Positions 25,105 to 33,589 of a stretch of DNA of 64,000 nucleotides are shown here, piece by piece. The DNA lies in assembly GCA_947178145.1 (NCBI GenBank), contig CAMWXE010000005.1, positions 1-64,000 of the forward strand, in the 5' to 3' direction. The position numbers and the translations under genes were made by a program. Source of the DNA: an uncultured Lachnospiraceae bacterium. GTDB lineage: Bacteria; Bacillota; Clostridia; Lachnospirales; Lachnospiraceae. The notes below the pieces were generated by a model. It searched no databases, was not told the origin of the DNA, and saw only the letters and a program-made list of their open reading frames with translations. The stretch's first letter is position 1, and each line of letters starts with the position of its first letter.

Positions 25105-26541
25105 ATGAAAAAGAAATTAATTAGCATGATGTTGACGGCAGCGATGGTTGCCAGCCTGTGTGCATGTGGCGGGACACCCGATGCAGATAATGGGCAAAAC
25201 ACGAGTGGTGACCCGTCTGCTGCAGACAGCGAGGCACAGTCGGCAAGCGGGCAGGAAGCTCAGGCGCCTGAGGGTGCAACCACCATTGAAGTATGGACCA
25301 ATGACCGCCACGACCTGGAGTATGTGGAGTCCATGATTGACCAGTACAATCAGAGTAACTCCGACGGAATTTTTATTAATCTGACTGTCATTACCGAAGA
25401 TTACCAGAACATGCTGGCTCTGGCTTACAATGGCGGTACAGCGCCGGATGTAGTGACTGCGAATTCACTGCCCTTAAATACGTTTGCGGATACAGGCATT
25501 CTGGTTCCTTTAAATGAGTATATTGATGCGGATGAGACATTCCAGAAAGTCAATGAACCTTATGAGCATGCTTATGAAGGCCTGAATCTGAGAAACGGGA
25601 ATATTTACGGTGTATATACCGGAATGCGTTCCGGTGTGCGTGTGGAGTATAACAAGGACGTGGTAGAAGCGGCAGGCTATACGGAAATCCCCGCGAAATT
25701 AGAAGATTACATTGATATGGCAAAGACCATTACAGAGCAAAACGGCGGCAGCTGCTATGGTATTGGATTTACTTCATCTTCGCCGTTTGAGCGTCTCCTG
25801 GAGATGTCTGCTCAGGTTTCCGGCATTTTCTATTACGACTATGTAAATGGCAGATATGATTTTAGCGGATACAAGGAAATCCTTGAGCTCGGCCAGAGAT
25901 TCATCAGCGAGGACATTGCATATCCTGACCAGCAGGCTGTGGATAATATGAGAGCGCTGTTTGCGGAGGGACAGTTTGCACTTTGGAGCAATGCATCCCA
26001 GGAAGCTTCTGTATTTACAGACCAGATTCCTGTGAACGGCTTTGAGTGGGGCGTGGCACCTGTGCCGTCTATCACAGGCGAAATCAAAGGTGCGCTGCAG
26101 ACGACACCGTCCAAGTCCTGGGGAATTGTATCCTCTTCAGAGAACAAGGAACAGGCATGGAAGGTAATTCAGTATTTCCAGTCTGAGGAATTTGTAAAGG
26201 GTTATCTGGAAAATGGTTACTGTCTGCCGATTAGCACCTATATGGATGGCGTGATTGACAAGTCCAAGATCGGCCGTCTGGCTGATTTCTCCATGCTGGA
26301 GTATGAATCGGTATATCCGCAGCCGCCAGTGATCAACCTGACCGGTGACGATTACCGCGTTGTGCTCTGGAATGCAGTGATGGATTATGTGGACATCGAT
26401 GATGCAATTGAAGATTTGAATACCCGCTACAATGAGGCGCTGGATGCAGACGTTGCTTCTGGAGCGACCAAGAGGCTGGTGATTTCTGATTACGATCCGC
26501 TTCATCCCAACGATGGAACAATGACTTATCTTGAAGAGTAA
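25105..26541 (+). CDS. Sugar ABC transporter substrate-binding lipoprotein
   Basis: A 478-residue extracytoplasmic solute-binding protein (family 1, MalE-like). It has a lipoprotein signal peptide with the lipobox 'LCAC', lipidated Cys21, then a low-complexity acidic linker of about 45 residues and the binding domain. The latter shows 'TTIEVWTNDRHDLEYVESMID', 'APDVVTANSLPLNTFADTGILVPL' and 'FAEGQFALWSNAS'. The frame is open from 25021, but ATG 25105 follows AGGAGG and starts the signal peptide. It heads an importer operon with two permeases. No ATPase is encoded; such systems usually share a multitask ATPase elsewhere. Confidence 0.95.
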   Translation: MKKKLISMMLTAAMVASLCACGGTPDADNGQNTSGDPSAADSEAQSASGQEAQAPEGATTIEVWTNDRHDLEYVESMIDQYNQSNSDGIFINLTVITEDYQNMLALAYNGGTAPDVVTANSLPLNTFADTGILVPLNEYIDADETFQKVNEPYEHAYEGLNLRNGNIYGVYTGMRSGVRVEYNKDVVEAAGYTEIPAKLEDYIDMAKTITEQNGGSCYGIGFTSSSPFERLLEMSAQVSGIFYYDYVNGRYDFSGYKEILELGQRFISEDIAYPDQQAVDNMRALFAEGQFALWSNASQEASVFTDQIPVNGFEWGVAPVPSITGEIKGALQTTPSKSWGIVSSSENKEQAWKVIQYFQSEEFVKGYLENGYCLPISTYMDGVIDKSKIGRLADFSMLEYESVYPQPPVINLTGDDYRVVLWNAVMDYVDIDDAIEDLNTRYNEALDADVASGATKRLVISDYDPLHPNDGTMTYLEE

Positions 26542-26566
26542 TTTACGGGAATAAGGAACGGGAAAT

Positions 26567-26590
26567 GGGGGGACCGTAGGATGGTTCCCC
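26567..26590 (+). terminator. Hairpin between the lipoprotein and first permease genes
   Basis: An 8-bp G/C-rich stem (GGGGGACC / GGTTCCCC, one G-U pair) followed by TTCCTGTTT. It probably acts as a partial terminator or 3' stabiliser that keeps binding-protein message in excess over permease message, as in other sugar ABC operons. Confidence 0.5.
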
Positions 26591-26693
26591 TTCCTGTTTG
26601 CAGTAGAGTGCATAGACTGGCATGGCGGTATCAGGATGGCCGTGGCGCGCGGCAGCCGTTTCTCATGAATGAGTGGGGGATAAGGAGGATTTC

Positions 26694-27611
26694 ATGCAAA
26701 AAACAAACAAAGGGAAAAAGAAATTTAGTAGAGATGATCTGGTGGCAGGGCTGATGCTGACACCTGCCATTGTGTTTCTGATTGTGTGTTCTATCTATCC
26801 GTTTATCTGGATTTTTCGGTATGTCTGTTATGATTATAACGGATTTACGGCTACTTTTACGGGAACGCGCAATATTACCAGAATGCTGGGCGATAAGACG
26901 TTCTGGAACAGCGTGGGGCACACCTTTGAGTATGCCGCATACAAATTGATCTTTATTATTCCGTTATCGCTTCTGATGGCGGTACTGTTGAATATGCGTA
27001 TGAGAGGTGCGAATCTTTTCCGGGGAATGTATTTTATGCCTACCATTATCAGTACCTCTATTTCCGGTATGATATTTGCGTTCATATTTGCGACGCAGAA
27101 CGGCATTGCGAACAGTGTCTTACAAAGCATGGGGATTATTGACTCTCCGATCAAATGGCTTATGAGCCGGGACTGGGTTATGGTGACGGTAACCATCATG
27201 GCGATATGGGGCGGCTTAGGTAATTATATGTTGTATTTTACCACTGGAATGAATGGTTTATCCGAGGATGTGTATGAGTCGGCAAAGATTGACGGGGCAA
27301 ACGGTGTGCAGACCTTTTTCCGAATTACACTGCCTATGCTTGCGCCAGTGTTGAAGGTTGTGCTGATGCTTGCAATCACCAGTGCATTCAAAGATTATGA
27401 GGCGATTATGGTATTGTCCAAGGGTGGTCCGGGCAACCGTTCAATGGTAATGTTCCTTTACATATATAATTTGATATTCGGCTCTACGGACTCAACAAGT
27501 CAGGCACAGATCGGTTATGGTGCTTTGCTGAGTATTATGGCGGCTCTTATCGTAGGTACGGTGACCATTATTTACAATATTGTAGCGAAAAAACTGGATG
27601 ATGTTGTGTAG
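26694..27611 (+). CDS. Sugar ABC transporter permease (MalF/UgpA type)
   Basis: A 305-residue inner-membrane permease with six predicted helices. The first is at about residues 25-45 ('MLTPAIVFLIVCSIYPFIWIF'), and the EAA loop that contacts the ATPase is 'YESAKIDGANGVQTFFRITLPML' near residue 200. Start: ATG 26694 with AAGGAGG six bases upstream, rather than GTG 26673. It lies 12 bases before the second permease. The partner permease and lipoprotein point to oligosaccharide uptake. Confidence 0.93.
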   Translation: MQKTNKGKKKFSRDDLVAGLMLTPAIVFLIVCSIYPFIWIFRYVCYDYNGFTATFTGTRNITRMLGDKTFWNSVGHTFEYAAYKLIFIIPLSLLMAVLLNMRMRGANLFRGMYFMPTIISTSISGMIFAFIFATQNGIANSVLQSMGIIDSPIKWLMSRDWVMVTVTIMAIWGGLGNYMLYFTTGMNGLSEDVYESAKIDGANGVQTFFRITLPMLAPVLKVVLMLAITSAFKDYEAIMVLSKGGPGNRSMVMFLYIYNLIFGSTDSTSQAQIGYGALLSIMAALIVGTVTIIYNIVAKKLDDVV

Positions 27612-27623
27612 GAGGTGACATAG

Positions 27624-28490
27624 ATGGAAAAAGGGCATGCGGTATATTCGACACAGACTAAAATACTGAGAGGCCTGGTATGGGTATTTATGCTGTTTAT
27701 GGCAGTACTGATGATCTTTCCGGTAATCTATATTGTTTTTGGATCTTTCAAGGGAAATTCTGAGCTTCTGGTAGGCGGAACGAATATTTTTCCAAAGAAA
27801 TGGGTGTTTTCAAACTATTCCAATGCGTGGCAGCAGGCAAATTTTGCCAGATATACAGTCAACAGTATTTTTCTGGCTTTGGGAGTAATGATCGTATCCC
27901 TGGTCAACTCTACCATGGCGGGATATGTGTTTTCCAGAAGAAAATTTAAAGGAAAAGAGATATTATATGGCATTTTCGTTATGTTCATGTTTATCAATGT
28001 AGGTTCTGTATCATTGAGGCCGCTGTTTGAGTTGTCTGTAAAATTACATATGAATAAAAGTCTTATCAGTGTTATTTTGATTTCAGCAGGCGGCGGTCAG
28101 GCGACATATCTGTTCTTGAGCCGTGGTTTTGTGAATGCACTTCCGATGGAGCTGGACGAGGCAGCCAAGATTGACGGATGTACGTTCTTCCAGATTTACC
28201 GATTGGTTATTCTGCCGTTGCTAAAGCCGGTAATGGCAACAATCGCCCTTCTTTCTTTCCGACAGGGCTGGAATGAATATATTCTTCCATTGGTATTCAC
28301 GATGACAAACGAAAACCTGAGACCCCTTACCGTGGGCGTTAACATGCTGAAAAATGCCGGTGACGGTGCGGCGGCATGGGATATCATGTTTGCGGGCGCC
28401 AGCATTGCGATTATCCCAATGCTTGTGATTTATTGCATTTTTAGCAGAAACTTTATGAGCGGTATGACAGCGGGAGCTGTGAAAGGATAA
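27624..28490 (+). CDS. Sugar ABC transporter permease (MalG/UgpE type)
   Basis: A 288-residue inner-membrane permease with six predicted helices and the EAA loop 'LDEAAKIDGCTFFQIYRLVILPLLKP' near residue 180. An AGGAGG-type site precedes the ATG. It completes the membrane channel with the permease before it. A perfect terminator follows 20 bases after the stop, so the importer and the enzyme genes downstream are separate transcripts, at least in part. Confidence 0.93.
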   Translation: MEKGHAVYSTQTKILRGLVWVFMLFMAVLMIFPVIYIVFGSFKGNSELLVGGTNIFPKKWVFSNYSNAWQQANFARYTVNSIFLALGVMIVSLVNSTMAGYVFSRRKFKGKEILYGIFVMFMFINVGSVSLRPLFELSVKLHMNKSLISVILISAGGGQATYLFLSRGFVNALPMELDEAAKIDGCTFFQIYRLVILPLLKPVMATIALLSFRQGWNEYILPLVFTMTNENLRPLTVGVNMLKNAGDGAAAWDIMFAGASIAIIPMLVIYCIFSRNFMSGMTAGAVKG

Positions 28491-28511
28491 CAGATGTTGA
28501 TAGAGATAGAG

Positions 28512-28537
28512 AAAGCCACTTTGTCAAAGTGGCTTTT
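28512..28537 (+). terminator. Rho-independent terminator of the importer operon
   Basis: A perfect 11-bp stem AAAGCCACTTT / AAAGTGGCTTT with a three-base loop and a T run. The A run on the left gives some function in the other direction. Confidence 0.88.
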
Positions 28538-28590
28538 GTCTCAATATGGAAAATGATTGCACAGTTCAATGTGCGGAAATGAGGAATACG

Positions 28591-31029
28591 ATGCAGAGAT
28601 GGAAACTGGGAATTGACGGGTATGTGATGCAGTATATGATTGCAGGACCGGTGACTGAGGATTATTCTTCTGATACAAGAGCTTCGGAACAGCTTGCGCT
28701 GGAGGCGGCACTGCGGGCAGAGATTGTTTCACCCAGGGCAAAAGACGTAAATCCCCGGATAAAGATGGGGGACAGAGAAGAGCATGGCGCACCATGGACC
28801 GTTTATGCCGCTTATGGGAACTGCTTTATCGATGTGTCTTCCTTTTACGCTACCCTGCAGAAAGTTCATCTGGCGGCAGCCACCGTTTTGTATGTCCCAA
28901 AAGAGAGGGAGACAGCTGTCAGGATATGGACTTATATGGCGGTGGGCGTGTACTTAAACGGAGCGCTTGTGGGCGAGGTGGAACGGCCGGTTTATAAGCC
29001 CGTTCAGTATCTGGATGTGAAGCTGTCCTTAAAGGCAGGAAACAATCTTTTATATTTTGACTGTGAAAACCTGGGAGTGCGGGATACCAGAAACATGCTG
29101 GCAGTTCAGGTCAGGGAAGACAGTGCAGCAGTTGAAGCAGCTCTGCCCGATGAAGAATTTCAGGATCGTGTTTATGAGGAAGCGGAATTTCTCTCAAAGC
29201 TGCATCTGAAAGACGGAAAAGTAATTTTCCCCGGACAGGTGCCCAAAGGTCTTGCCTACTGCAGCCACAAGGCAAGCCCGGACTATGAAGTGATGTGCCA
29301 GGCGCCTGCGTGGATTCAGCCAGGAGATGGGACATCGTTGGAGATTTCGTCTGAGATATCGTGTGTGACGATGCGCATTCAGGGAGACGGATATGAACTG
29401 TCAAGGACGCTCGAATTTGCGGAACGGCGCAGGCCCGAATACAGGAACCAGACGCTGTCCTGGGAAGACAATTTCAGGGCGGTCATGGAGGAGATTGCTT
29501 CTGTGGGAAGTCTGAACCGCGGAAAATTTGGATTTGCCATATCGAATATTCTGGCAAGAAAATATCTTGGCAGGGAGTGTCCCGAGGACAGGGAGAGGCT
29601 TTTGGGAGACCTGGAGCTGATTCACAGGCGGGTGGACTGTTCGGATTTCCTGCTCTGCGGCCTGCTTCGCTATATGCACTACTATGAGCTGGACCAGAAC
29701 CTGGCAGAGCGGGTGCGGGAGGTTCTGTTGGATTACCGCTACTGGATGGATATGGAAGGGGCGGATGCCATGTGCTTTTGGAGTGAGAATCACGCGCTGA
29801 TGTTTTATTCCTCGGCTATGGATGCGGGCAGCTTTTATCCGGAGGCGTATTTCCCACGGGCTGGCATGAAGGGGCGGGAGCTCGCTCTTTTTGGGAGGCA
29901 GAAAGTGCTGGAATGGCTGGAGGATGTGGAAAACGGGGGTTTTGAGGAGTTCCTGAGCACCGTGTATATGTGCGTAACCTTCGCGGCACTGTTGAATGTG
30001 GTAGATTTTGCGGAACCTGAGATTTCCCGCAGGGCGAGGGCTCTGACGGATCGTCTGGTGCGGGAACTGTGTCTGCAGACCTTTCGGGGCAGTGTCATTG
30101 CGCCTATGGGACGGGTGTACAGGGAGGTGATTTATCCCTTTGGACAGGGAGCGCAGTCGATTATTCATCTGCTGAATCCCGAAGCGCCGGATGACTATGG
30201 GGAAGGCTGGCTGGCATTTCTTGCAAACAGTACCTACCACTTTCCAGACGGGATGACAGAATTGATGGAGCGGGATGCGGAATGCGTTTACACTGCCGGG
30301 AATGCCCTGATTATGCTGGAGAAAAATAAAGATTACTGCCTGACTTCTGTGTTGTCGCCGCGCGGGGATGCTTTCGAGCGGTGGCAAAATATCCGGGGAA
30401 AGGCGGACGGTGACAGGGCTTCTCATTCCTACACGCGTTCTTTAAATGAATGTTTTCATGGGACTACGTATTTTCAACCGGGAGTGTACGGTTATCAGCA
30501 GCATATGTGGTATGGGGCACTTTCGGCGGAAGCAGTGGTATTTGTGAATCATCCTGGGACTTACGCGGAACACTCCGGCATGAGACCGGGATATTGGTTT
30601 GGGAATGGGGTGATGCCGGCGCTGAAGCAGACCAGCGGTATGCTGGGGGCTGTGTATGATATTCCAGATGGTCATCCGATTGGCTTTACGCATGTGTACT
30701 GTCCTCTTGGCCGGTTTGACGAGCACATTGCAGAGTCCCATTGGCTGATCCTGCGGAAAGATGAGGGATATCTGGCGCTGTGGAGCAGCGGGGAGCTGCA
30801 GCCTTATAACGATATGATTTTTGACTGTGAGTTCCGGGTGTATGAGAGCAGCGCGGCTTATCTGTGTATCTGCAAAAGAGGGCAGGATTATGACAGTCTG
30901 GCGGATTTTGCGGATGATGTCAGGAAGCTTTGCCCAGTGTATGACCGCGCACAAAAAAAGCTTTCCGCAGGAGAGGGATATGTACTTGTGTACTGCGCCG
31001 GTGAGGACAAAACACAGTTTGTCGATTAG
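28591..31029 (+). CDS. Uncharacterised large protein of the polysaccharide locus (possible carbohydrate-active enzyme)
   Basis: An 812-residue protein without signal peptide or membrane helix, so cytoplasmic. Residues about 65-170 look like a beta-sandwich of the type used for sugar binding ('TYMAVGVYLNGALVGEV' then 'LKAGNNLLYFDCENLG'). Residues about 290-600 are helix-rich and contain 'FWSENHALMFYSSAMDAG', then 'WLEDVENGGFEEFLSTVY', suggesting an (alpha/alpha) toroid as in GH and lyase families. The final third is beta-rich. I know no characterised homologue. Start: ATG 28591, with GAGGA 5 bases upstream; the frame also allows 28546. It is the first enzyme gene after the importer and directly precedes the GH28-type gene. 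Confidence 0.7.
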   Translation: MQRWKLGIDGYVMQYMIAGPVTEDYSSDTRASEQLALEAALRAEIVSPRAKDVNPRIKMGDREEHGAPWTVYAAYGNCFIDVSSFYATLQKVHLAAATVLYVPKERETAVRIWTYMAVGVYLNGALVGEVERPVYKPVQYLDVKLSLKAGNNLLYFDCENLGVRDTRNMLAVQVREDSAAVEAALPDEEFQDRVYEEAEFLSKLHLKDGKVIFPGQVPKGLAYCSHKASPDYEVMCQAPAWIQPGDGTSLEISSEISCVTMRIQGDGYELSRTLEFAERRRPEYRNQTLSWEDNFRAVMEEIASVGSLNRGKFGFAISNILARKYLGRECPEDRERLLGDLELIHRRVDCSDFLLCGLLRYMHYYELDQNLAERVREVLLDYRYWMDMEGADAMCFWSENHALMFYSSAMDAGSFYPEAYFPRAGMKGRELALFGRQKVLEWLEDVENGGFEEFLSTVYMCVTFAALLNVVDFAEPEISRRARALTDRLVRELCLQTFRGSVIAPMGRVYREVIYPFGQGAQSIIHLLNPEAPDDYGEGWLAFLANSTYHFPDGMTELMERDAECVYTAGNALIMLEKNKDYCLTSVLSPRGDAFERWQNIRGKADGDRASHSYTRSLNECFHGTTYFQPGVYGYQQHMWYGALSAEAVVFVNHPGTYAEHSGMRPGYWFGNGVMPALKQTSGMLGAVYDIPDGHPIGFTHVYCPLGRFDEHIAESHWLILRKDEGYLALWSSGELQPYNDMIFDCEFRVYESSAAYLCICKRGQDYDSLADFADDVRKLCPVYDRAQKKLSAGEGYVLVYCAGEDKTQFVD

Positions 31030-31042
31030 GATGGGAGATAAT

Positions 31043-32953
31043 ATGACAGTGATAAGAAGAAAAGAGATTACGGCGATCAACACTCCTTTGGTTTTTCCGG
31101 GAACGAACAGTGGGGCGTGGGAAAGTCTGTCTGCATTTTGCAGTAAAGGGGTGCATTATCTGATTGTTGCAGGAGAGGATGGCAAGTGGATCAGCAAGAG
31201 CATGGATTTAAGGCGCTGGCAGGAGTTGAGACCACTCTCGGAGGAGGATTTGCCGGCCCTTGAGGGCGCGAACGGGGATCAGAGGTCATCGAACTGTTCG
31301 ATTGTATGGGATGAAGAGCTGGCTCTGTATGTAAAATATGAGCTTGTCTGGAACAAGACAGCTTCTTGTGCGCAGATAGATCTGGCAGTTGGCCGGGATT
31401 TGAAGCATTGGCAGTGCTTTGAGCGGGACCAGGCCACAGCACCGGAACGGGGCATTGTGTATGACGGGGATTATTACAGGGCGCTGCCCTTTGGAGAATA
31501 TATCAGGAAAGAGTCTTTGCCGGAGGGCGTTCCAGTATTTGATATACGGGATTACGGGGCGATTGCAGACGGGGCGACCTTATGTACGGAGCCATTTATG
31601 GCGGCTGCGGAGGCGGCGAGGGATGCAGGAGGAGGCATTGTGCTGGTTACTGGGGGACATTACTGCGTGGGGTCTGTCTGGATTTATGACAATACGACCT
31701 TGTGGATTACCATGGATTCTGCCTTGTGTGCATCGAAAAACCTCTCCAATTATGACAATGCGCTTCTGGCCTGCATCGATGCCAGGAATGTGTCCATCAG
31801 GGGAGGGGGAAAGATTATCGGAAACGGTGAGTATTTTGCCTATCTGCCTTTGAAGCGTCCGCTGTTAAATCCGCTTGAGAAAACCAAGCTTCCGCCGCAT
31901 TTATTTGATCCGATGGGGTATCCGGTGGACACGATTCGCTATGCGTACCGGTCCAGAATCCGCTATGCGGAGGATAAATATGAGGAGGGGCTTTGCCCGA
32001 TCGAGCGGCCGATGTACACGGTATGGATATGTGGCTGTGAGGGGGTGTCAATCGAGAACATTGTCATCGAGGGAGCGCTGGACTGGACACTGGTGCTCGA
32101 TTGCAGCCAGAAAGTGAAAGTCAGGGATATGGTAATCAACGGAAACCGCCATGTGGCAAACACGGATGGAATTGATATTATGGGGTGCAGCCAGGTAGAG
32201 ATAGACCATTGCTTTATCTCCTGTGCAGATGACGGAATCTGCATCAAATCACCCAGAAGGCGGGAGCATGACGGGATTGAGATAAAGGGCTGTCAGGCGA
32301 AAATGAGGGGGACGAGCGATATCCGGGTCAGGGACTGCACGGTGGTGTCTGTGATGAACGCTTTTAAAATCGGTACAGAGACATATTTTGACATTGAGAA
32401 TGTTACGCTGGAGCGCTGCAAATTTATGCTGCCGGATATTTTTCCGGGGACAGTATCTGGAATCTCGATAGAATCTGCAGACGGAGGCAATGTGCGGAAT
32501 ATAGAGATCTGTGATGTTGAGATGAACAGGGTGTGCTGTCCGCTGTTTATCTGCCTGAATAAGAGAAACAAATATGGTTTTGGGGATGACAGGGAGAGAA
32601 GGGCATACGGCGCGATCGAGCATGTCAAAATTGAGCGGGTGAATGCGCAAGAGGTTGAGGTTCCGGGAATCATCACCGGTTTTAGAGACACGGCAGAGGA
32701 AACTGTGATGGAAGGCAGGGTGAAGGACATCCGCATCCAGGAGTTTTACGCGGTATATCGGGATAATCAGGAAGAGCTTCATCCAGAGAAAACAGTGTAT
32801 GAGAATGTGGGGGATTATCCGGAAAACAATGCTTTTGGAGATGTTCCTGCATATGGACTGTATATCCGCCATGGAGAAAATGTCACGGTCGGGAACTGCC
32901 ATGTAGTACCCAGGAGCATGAATCAGAGGGAATGCTTTGTGTGGGAGGATTAA
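31043..32953 (+). CDS. GH28-fold pectinase-like enzyme with N-terminal extension
   Basis: A 636-residue cytoplasmic protein. Residues about 165-600 form a right-handed beta-helix of the glycoside hydrolase 28 type, beginning 'VFDIRDYGAIADGATLCTEPFMAA'. Three catalytic aspartates are placed as in polygalacturonases: Asp375 in 'NTDGID' and Asp396/Asp397 in 'CADDGICIKS', 21-22 residues apart. The usual histidine of 'GHG' is replaced ('VMNAFKIGTE'), as in rhamnogalacturonan-type relatives. Residues 1-155 show blade-like repeats ('SMDLRRW', 'GRDLKHW') resembling part of a GH43/GH32 propeller. Start ATG 31043 has GGGAG before it. The substrate is probably a pectic oligosaccharide. Confidence 0.82.
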   Translation: MTVIRRKEITAINTPLVFPGTNSGAWESLSAFCSKGVHYLIVAGEDGKWISKSMDLRRWQELRPLSEEDLPALEGANGDQRSSNCSIVWDEELALYVKYELVWNKTASCAQIDLAVGRDLKHWQCFERDQATAPERGIVYDGDYYRALPFGEYIRKESLPEGVPVFDIRDYGAIADGATLCTEPFMAAAEAARDAGGGIVLVTGGHYCVGSVWIYDNTTLWITMDSALCASKNLSNYDNALLACIDARNVSIRGGGKIIGNGEYFAYLPLKRPLLNPLEKTKLPPHLFDPMGYPVDTIRYAYRSRIRYAEDKYEEGLCPIERPMYTVWICGCEGVSIENIVIEGALDWTLVLDCSQKVKVRDMVINGNRHVANTDGIDIMGCSQVEIDHCFISCADDGICIKSPRRREHDGIEIKGCQAKMRGTSDIRVRDCTVVSVMNAFKIGTETYFDIENVTLERCKFMLPDIFPGTVSGISIESADGGNVRNIEICDVEMNRVCCPLFICLNKRNKYGFGDDRERRAYGAIEHVKIERVNAQEVEVPGIITGFRDTAEETVMEGRVKDIRIQEFYAVYRDNQEELHPEKTVYENVGDYPENNAFGDVPAYGLYIRHGENVTVGNCHVVPRSMNQRECFVWED

Positions 32954-32986
32954 AAGATATGACGAAATGCAGGAAGGAGGTTCTAT

Positions 32987-33310
32987 ATGTTTGTATATAA
33001 TGAAGCGTGCAGCGTGACAAATTGTGAGCCCGGTGTTACGAGAAAAGTGATGGGATATAATGATGCCGTGATGCTGTGCGAGATTACATTTGAGGCAGGG
33101 GCAAAGGGCAATCCCCATACGCATCCGCACACACAGGTTACGTACATTGCGGAGGGGAAGTTTGCGTTTACAATCGGTGAGGAGACAAAGGTGGTCTCGA
33201 AGGGGGATTGTGTGCTGATGCCCCCGGGTATCCTCCATGGAACAGAGTGTCTGGAGGCGGGCAGGCTGGTGGATGTCTTTTCACCAAAAAGGGAAGAGTT
33301 TTTGAATTAA
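32987..33310 (+). CDS. Small cupin, KdgF-like
   Basis: A 107-residue single-domain cupin. Metal-binding residues are visible in 'NPHTHPHTQVTYIAEGKFAF' and 'PPGILHG'. KdgF proteins of this size convert unsaturated uronates, released by pectin or alginate breakdown, to the linear keto sugar. The neighbouring GH28-type gene supports that role here. GAAGGAGG lies before the ATG. It could also be a sugar-binding cupin of unknown activity, since small cupins are hard to tell apart. Confidence 0.75.
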   Translation: MFVYNEACSVTNCEPGVTRKVMGYNDAVMLCEITFEAGAKGNPHTHPHTQVTYIAEGKFAFTIGEETKVVSKGDCVLMPPGILHGTECLEAGRLVDVFSPKREEFLN

Positions 33311-33331
33311 TGGGAATCAATATGGAAAGGC

Positions 33332-33577
33332 ATGGTTCATTTTATGGAAGATTATATTTGTAATAAGGTAGCGCCAAGAATCCGGGGAGACGGCGGATGG
33401 GTGGAGTTTGTTTCTTATGAGGATGGGCAGCTCACGCTGATTTTCAGGGGAGAGTGTTCGAAATGTATGATTTTGGACAGGTGTCTTGACTGGATTTGTC
33501 AGGAAGTAAAGAAGGACTTAAAGGAAGAAATCACCATTAAGCCTCTTCGTATCAAGCCCTTTTTCTGGGATAACTAA
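33332..33577 (+). CDS. NifU-like C-terminal-domain mini-protein
   Basis: An 81-residue protein that resembles the C-terminal Fe-S scaffold domain of NifU: 'RGDGGWVEFVSYEDGQLTLIFRGECSKC' matches 'DGGDVEFV..GVVxVxLxGACSGC'. The CxxC pair is followed by a third Cys in 'MILDRC'. NifU domains assemble or carry a 4Fe-4S cluster, yet no Fe-S enzyme is evident in this locus. The start is uncertain: ATG 33332 follows GGAAAGG too closely and ATG 33344 too far. It stands 12 bases before the GH38 gene, so it is co-transcribed. Its job in sugar breakdown is unknown. Confidence 0.7.
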   Translation: MVHFMEDYICNKVAPRIRGDGGWVEFVSYEDGQLTLIFRGECSKCMILDRCLDWICQEVKKDLKEEITIKPLRIKPFFWDN

Positions 33578-33589
33578 GGGAGGGAAATT

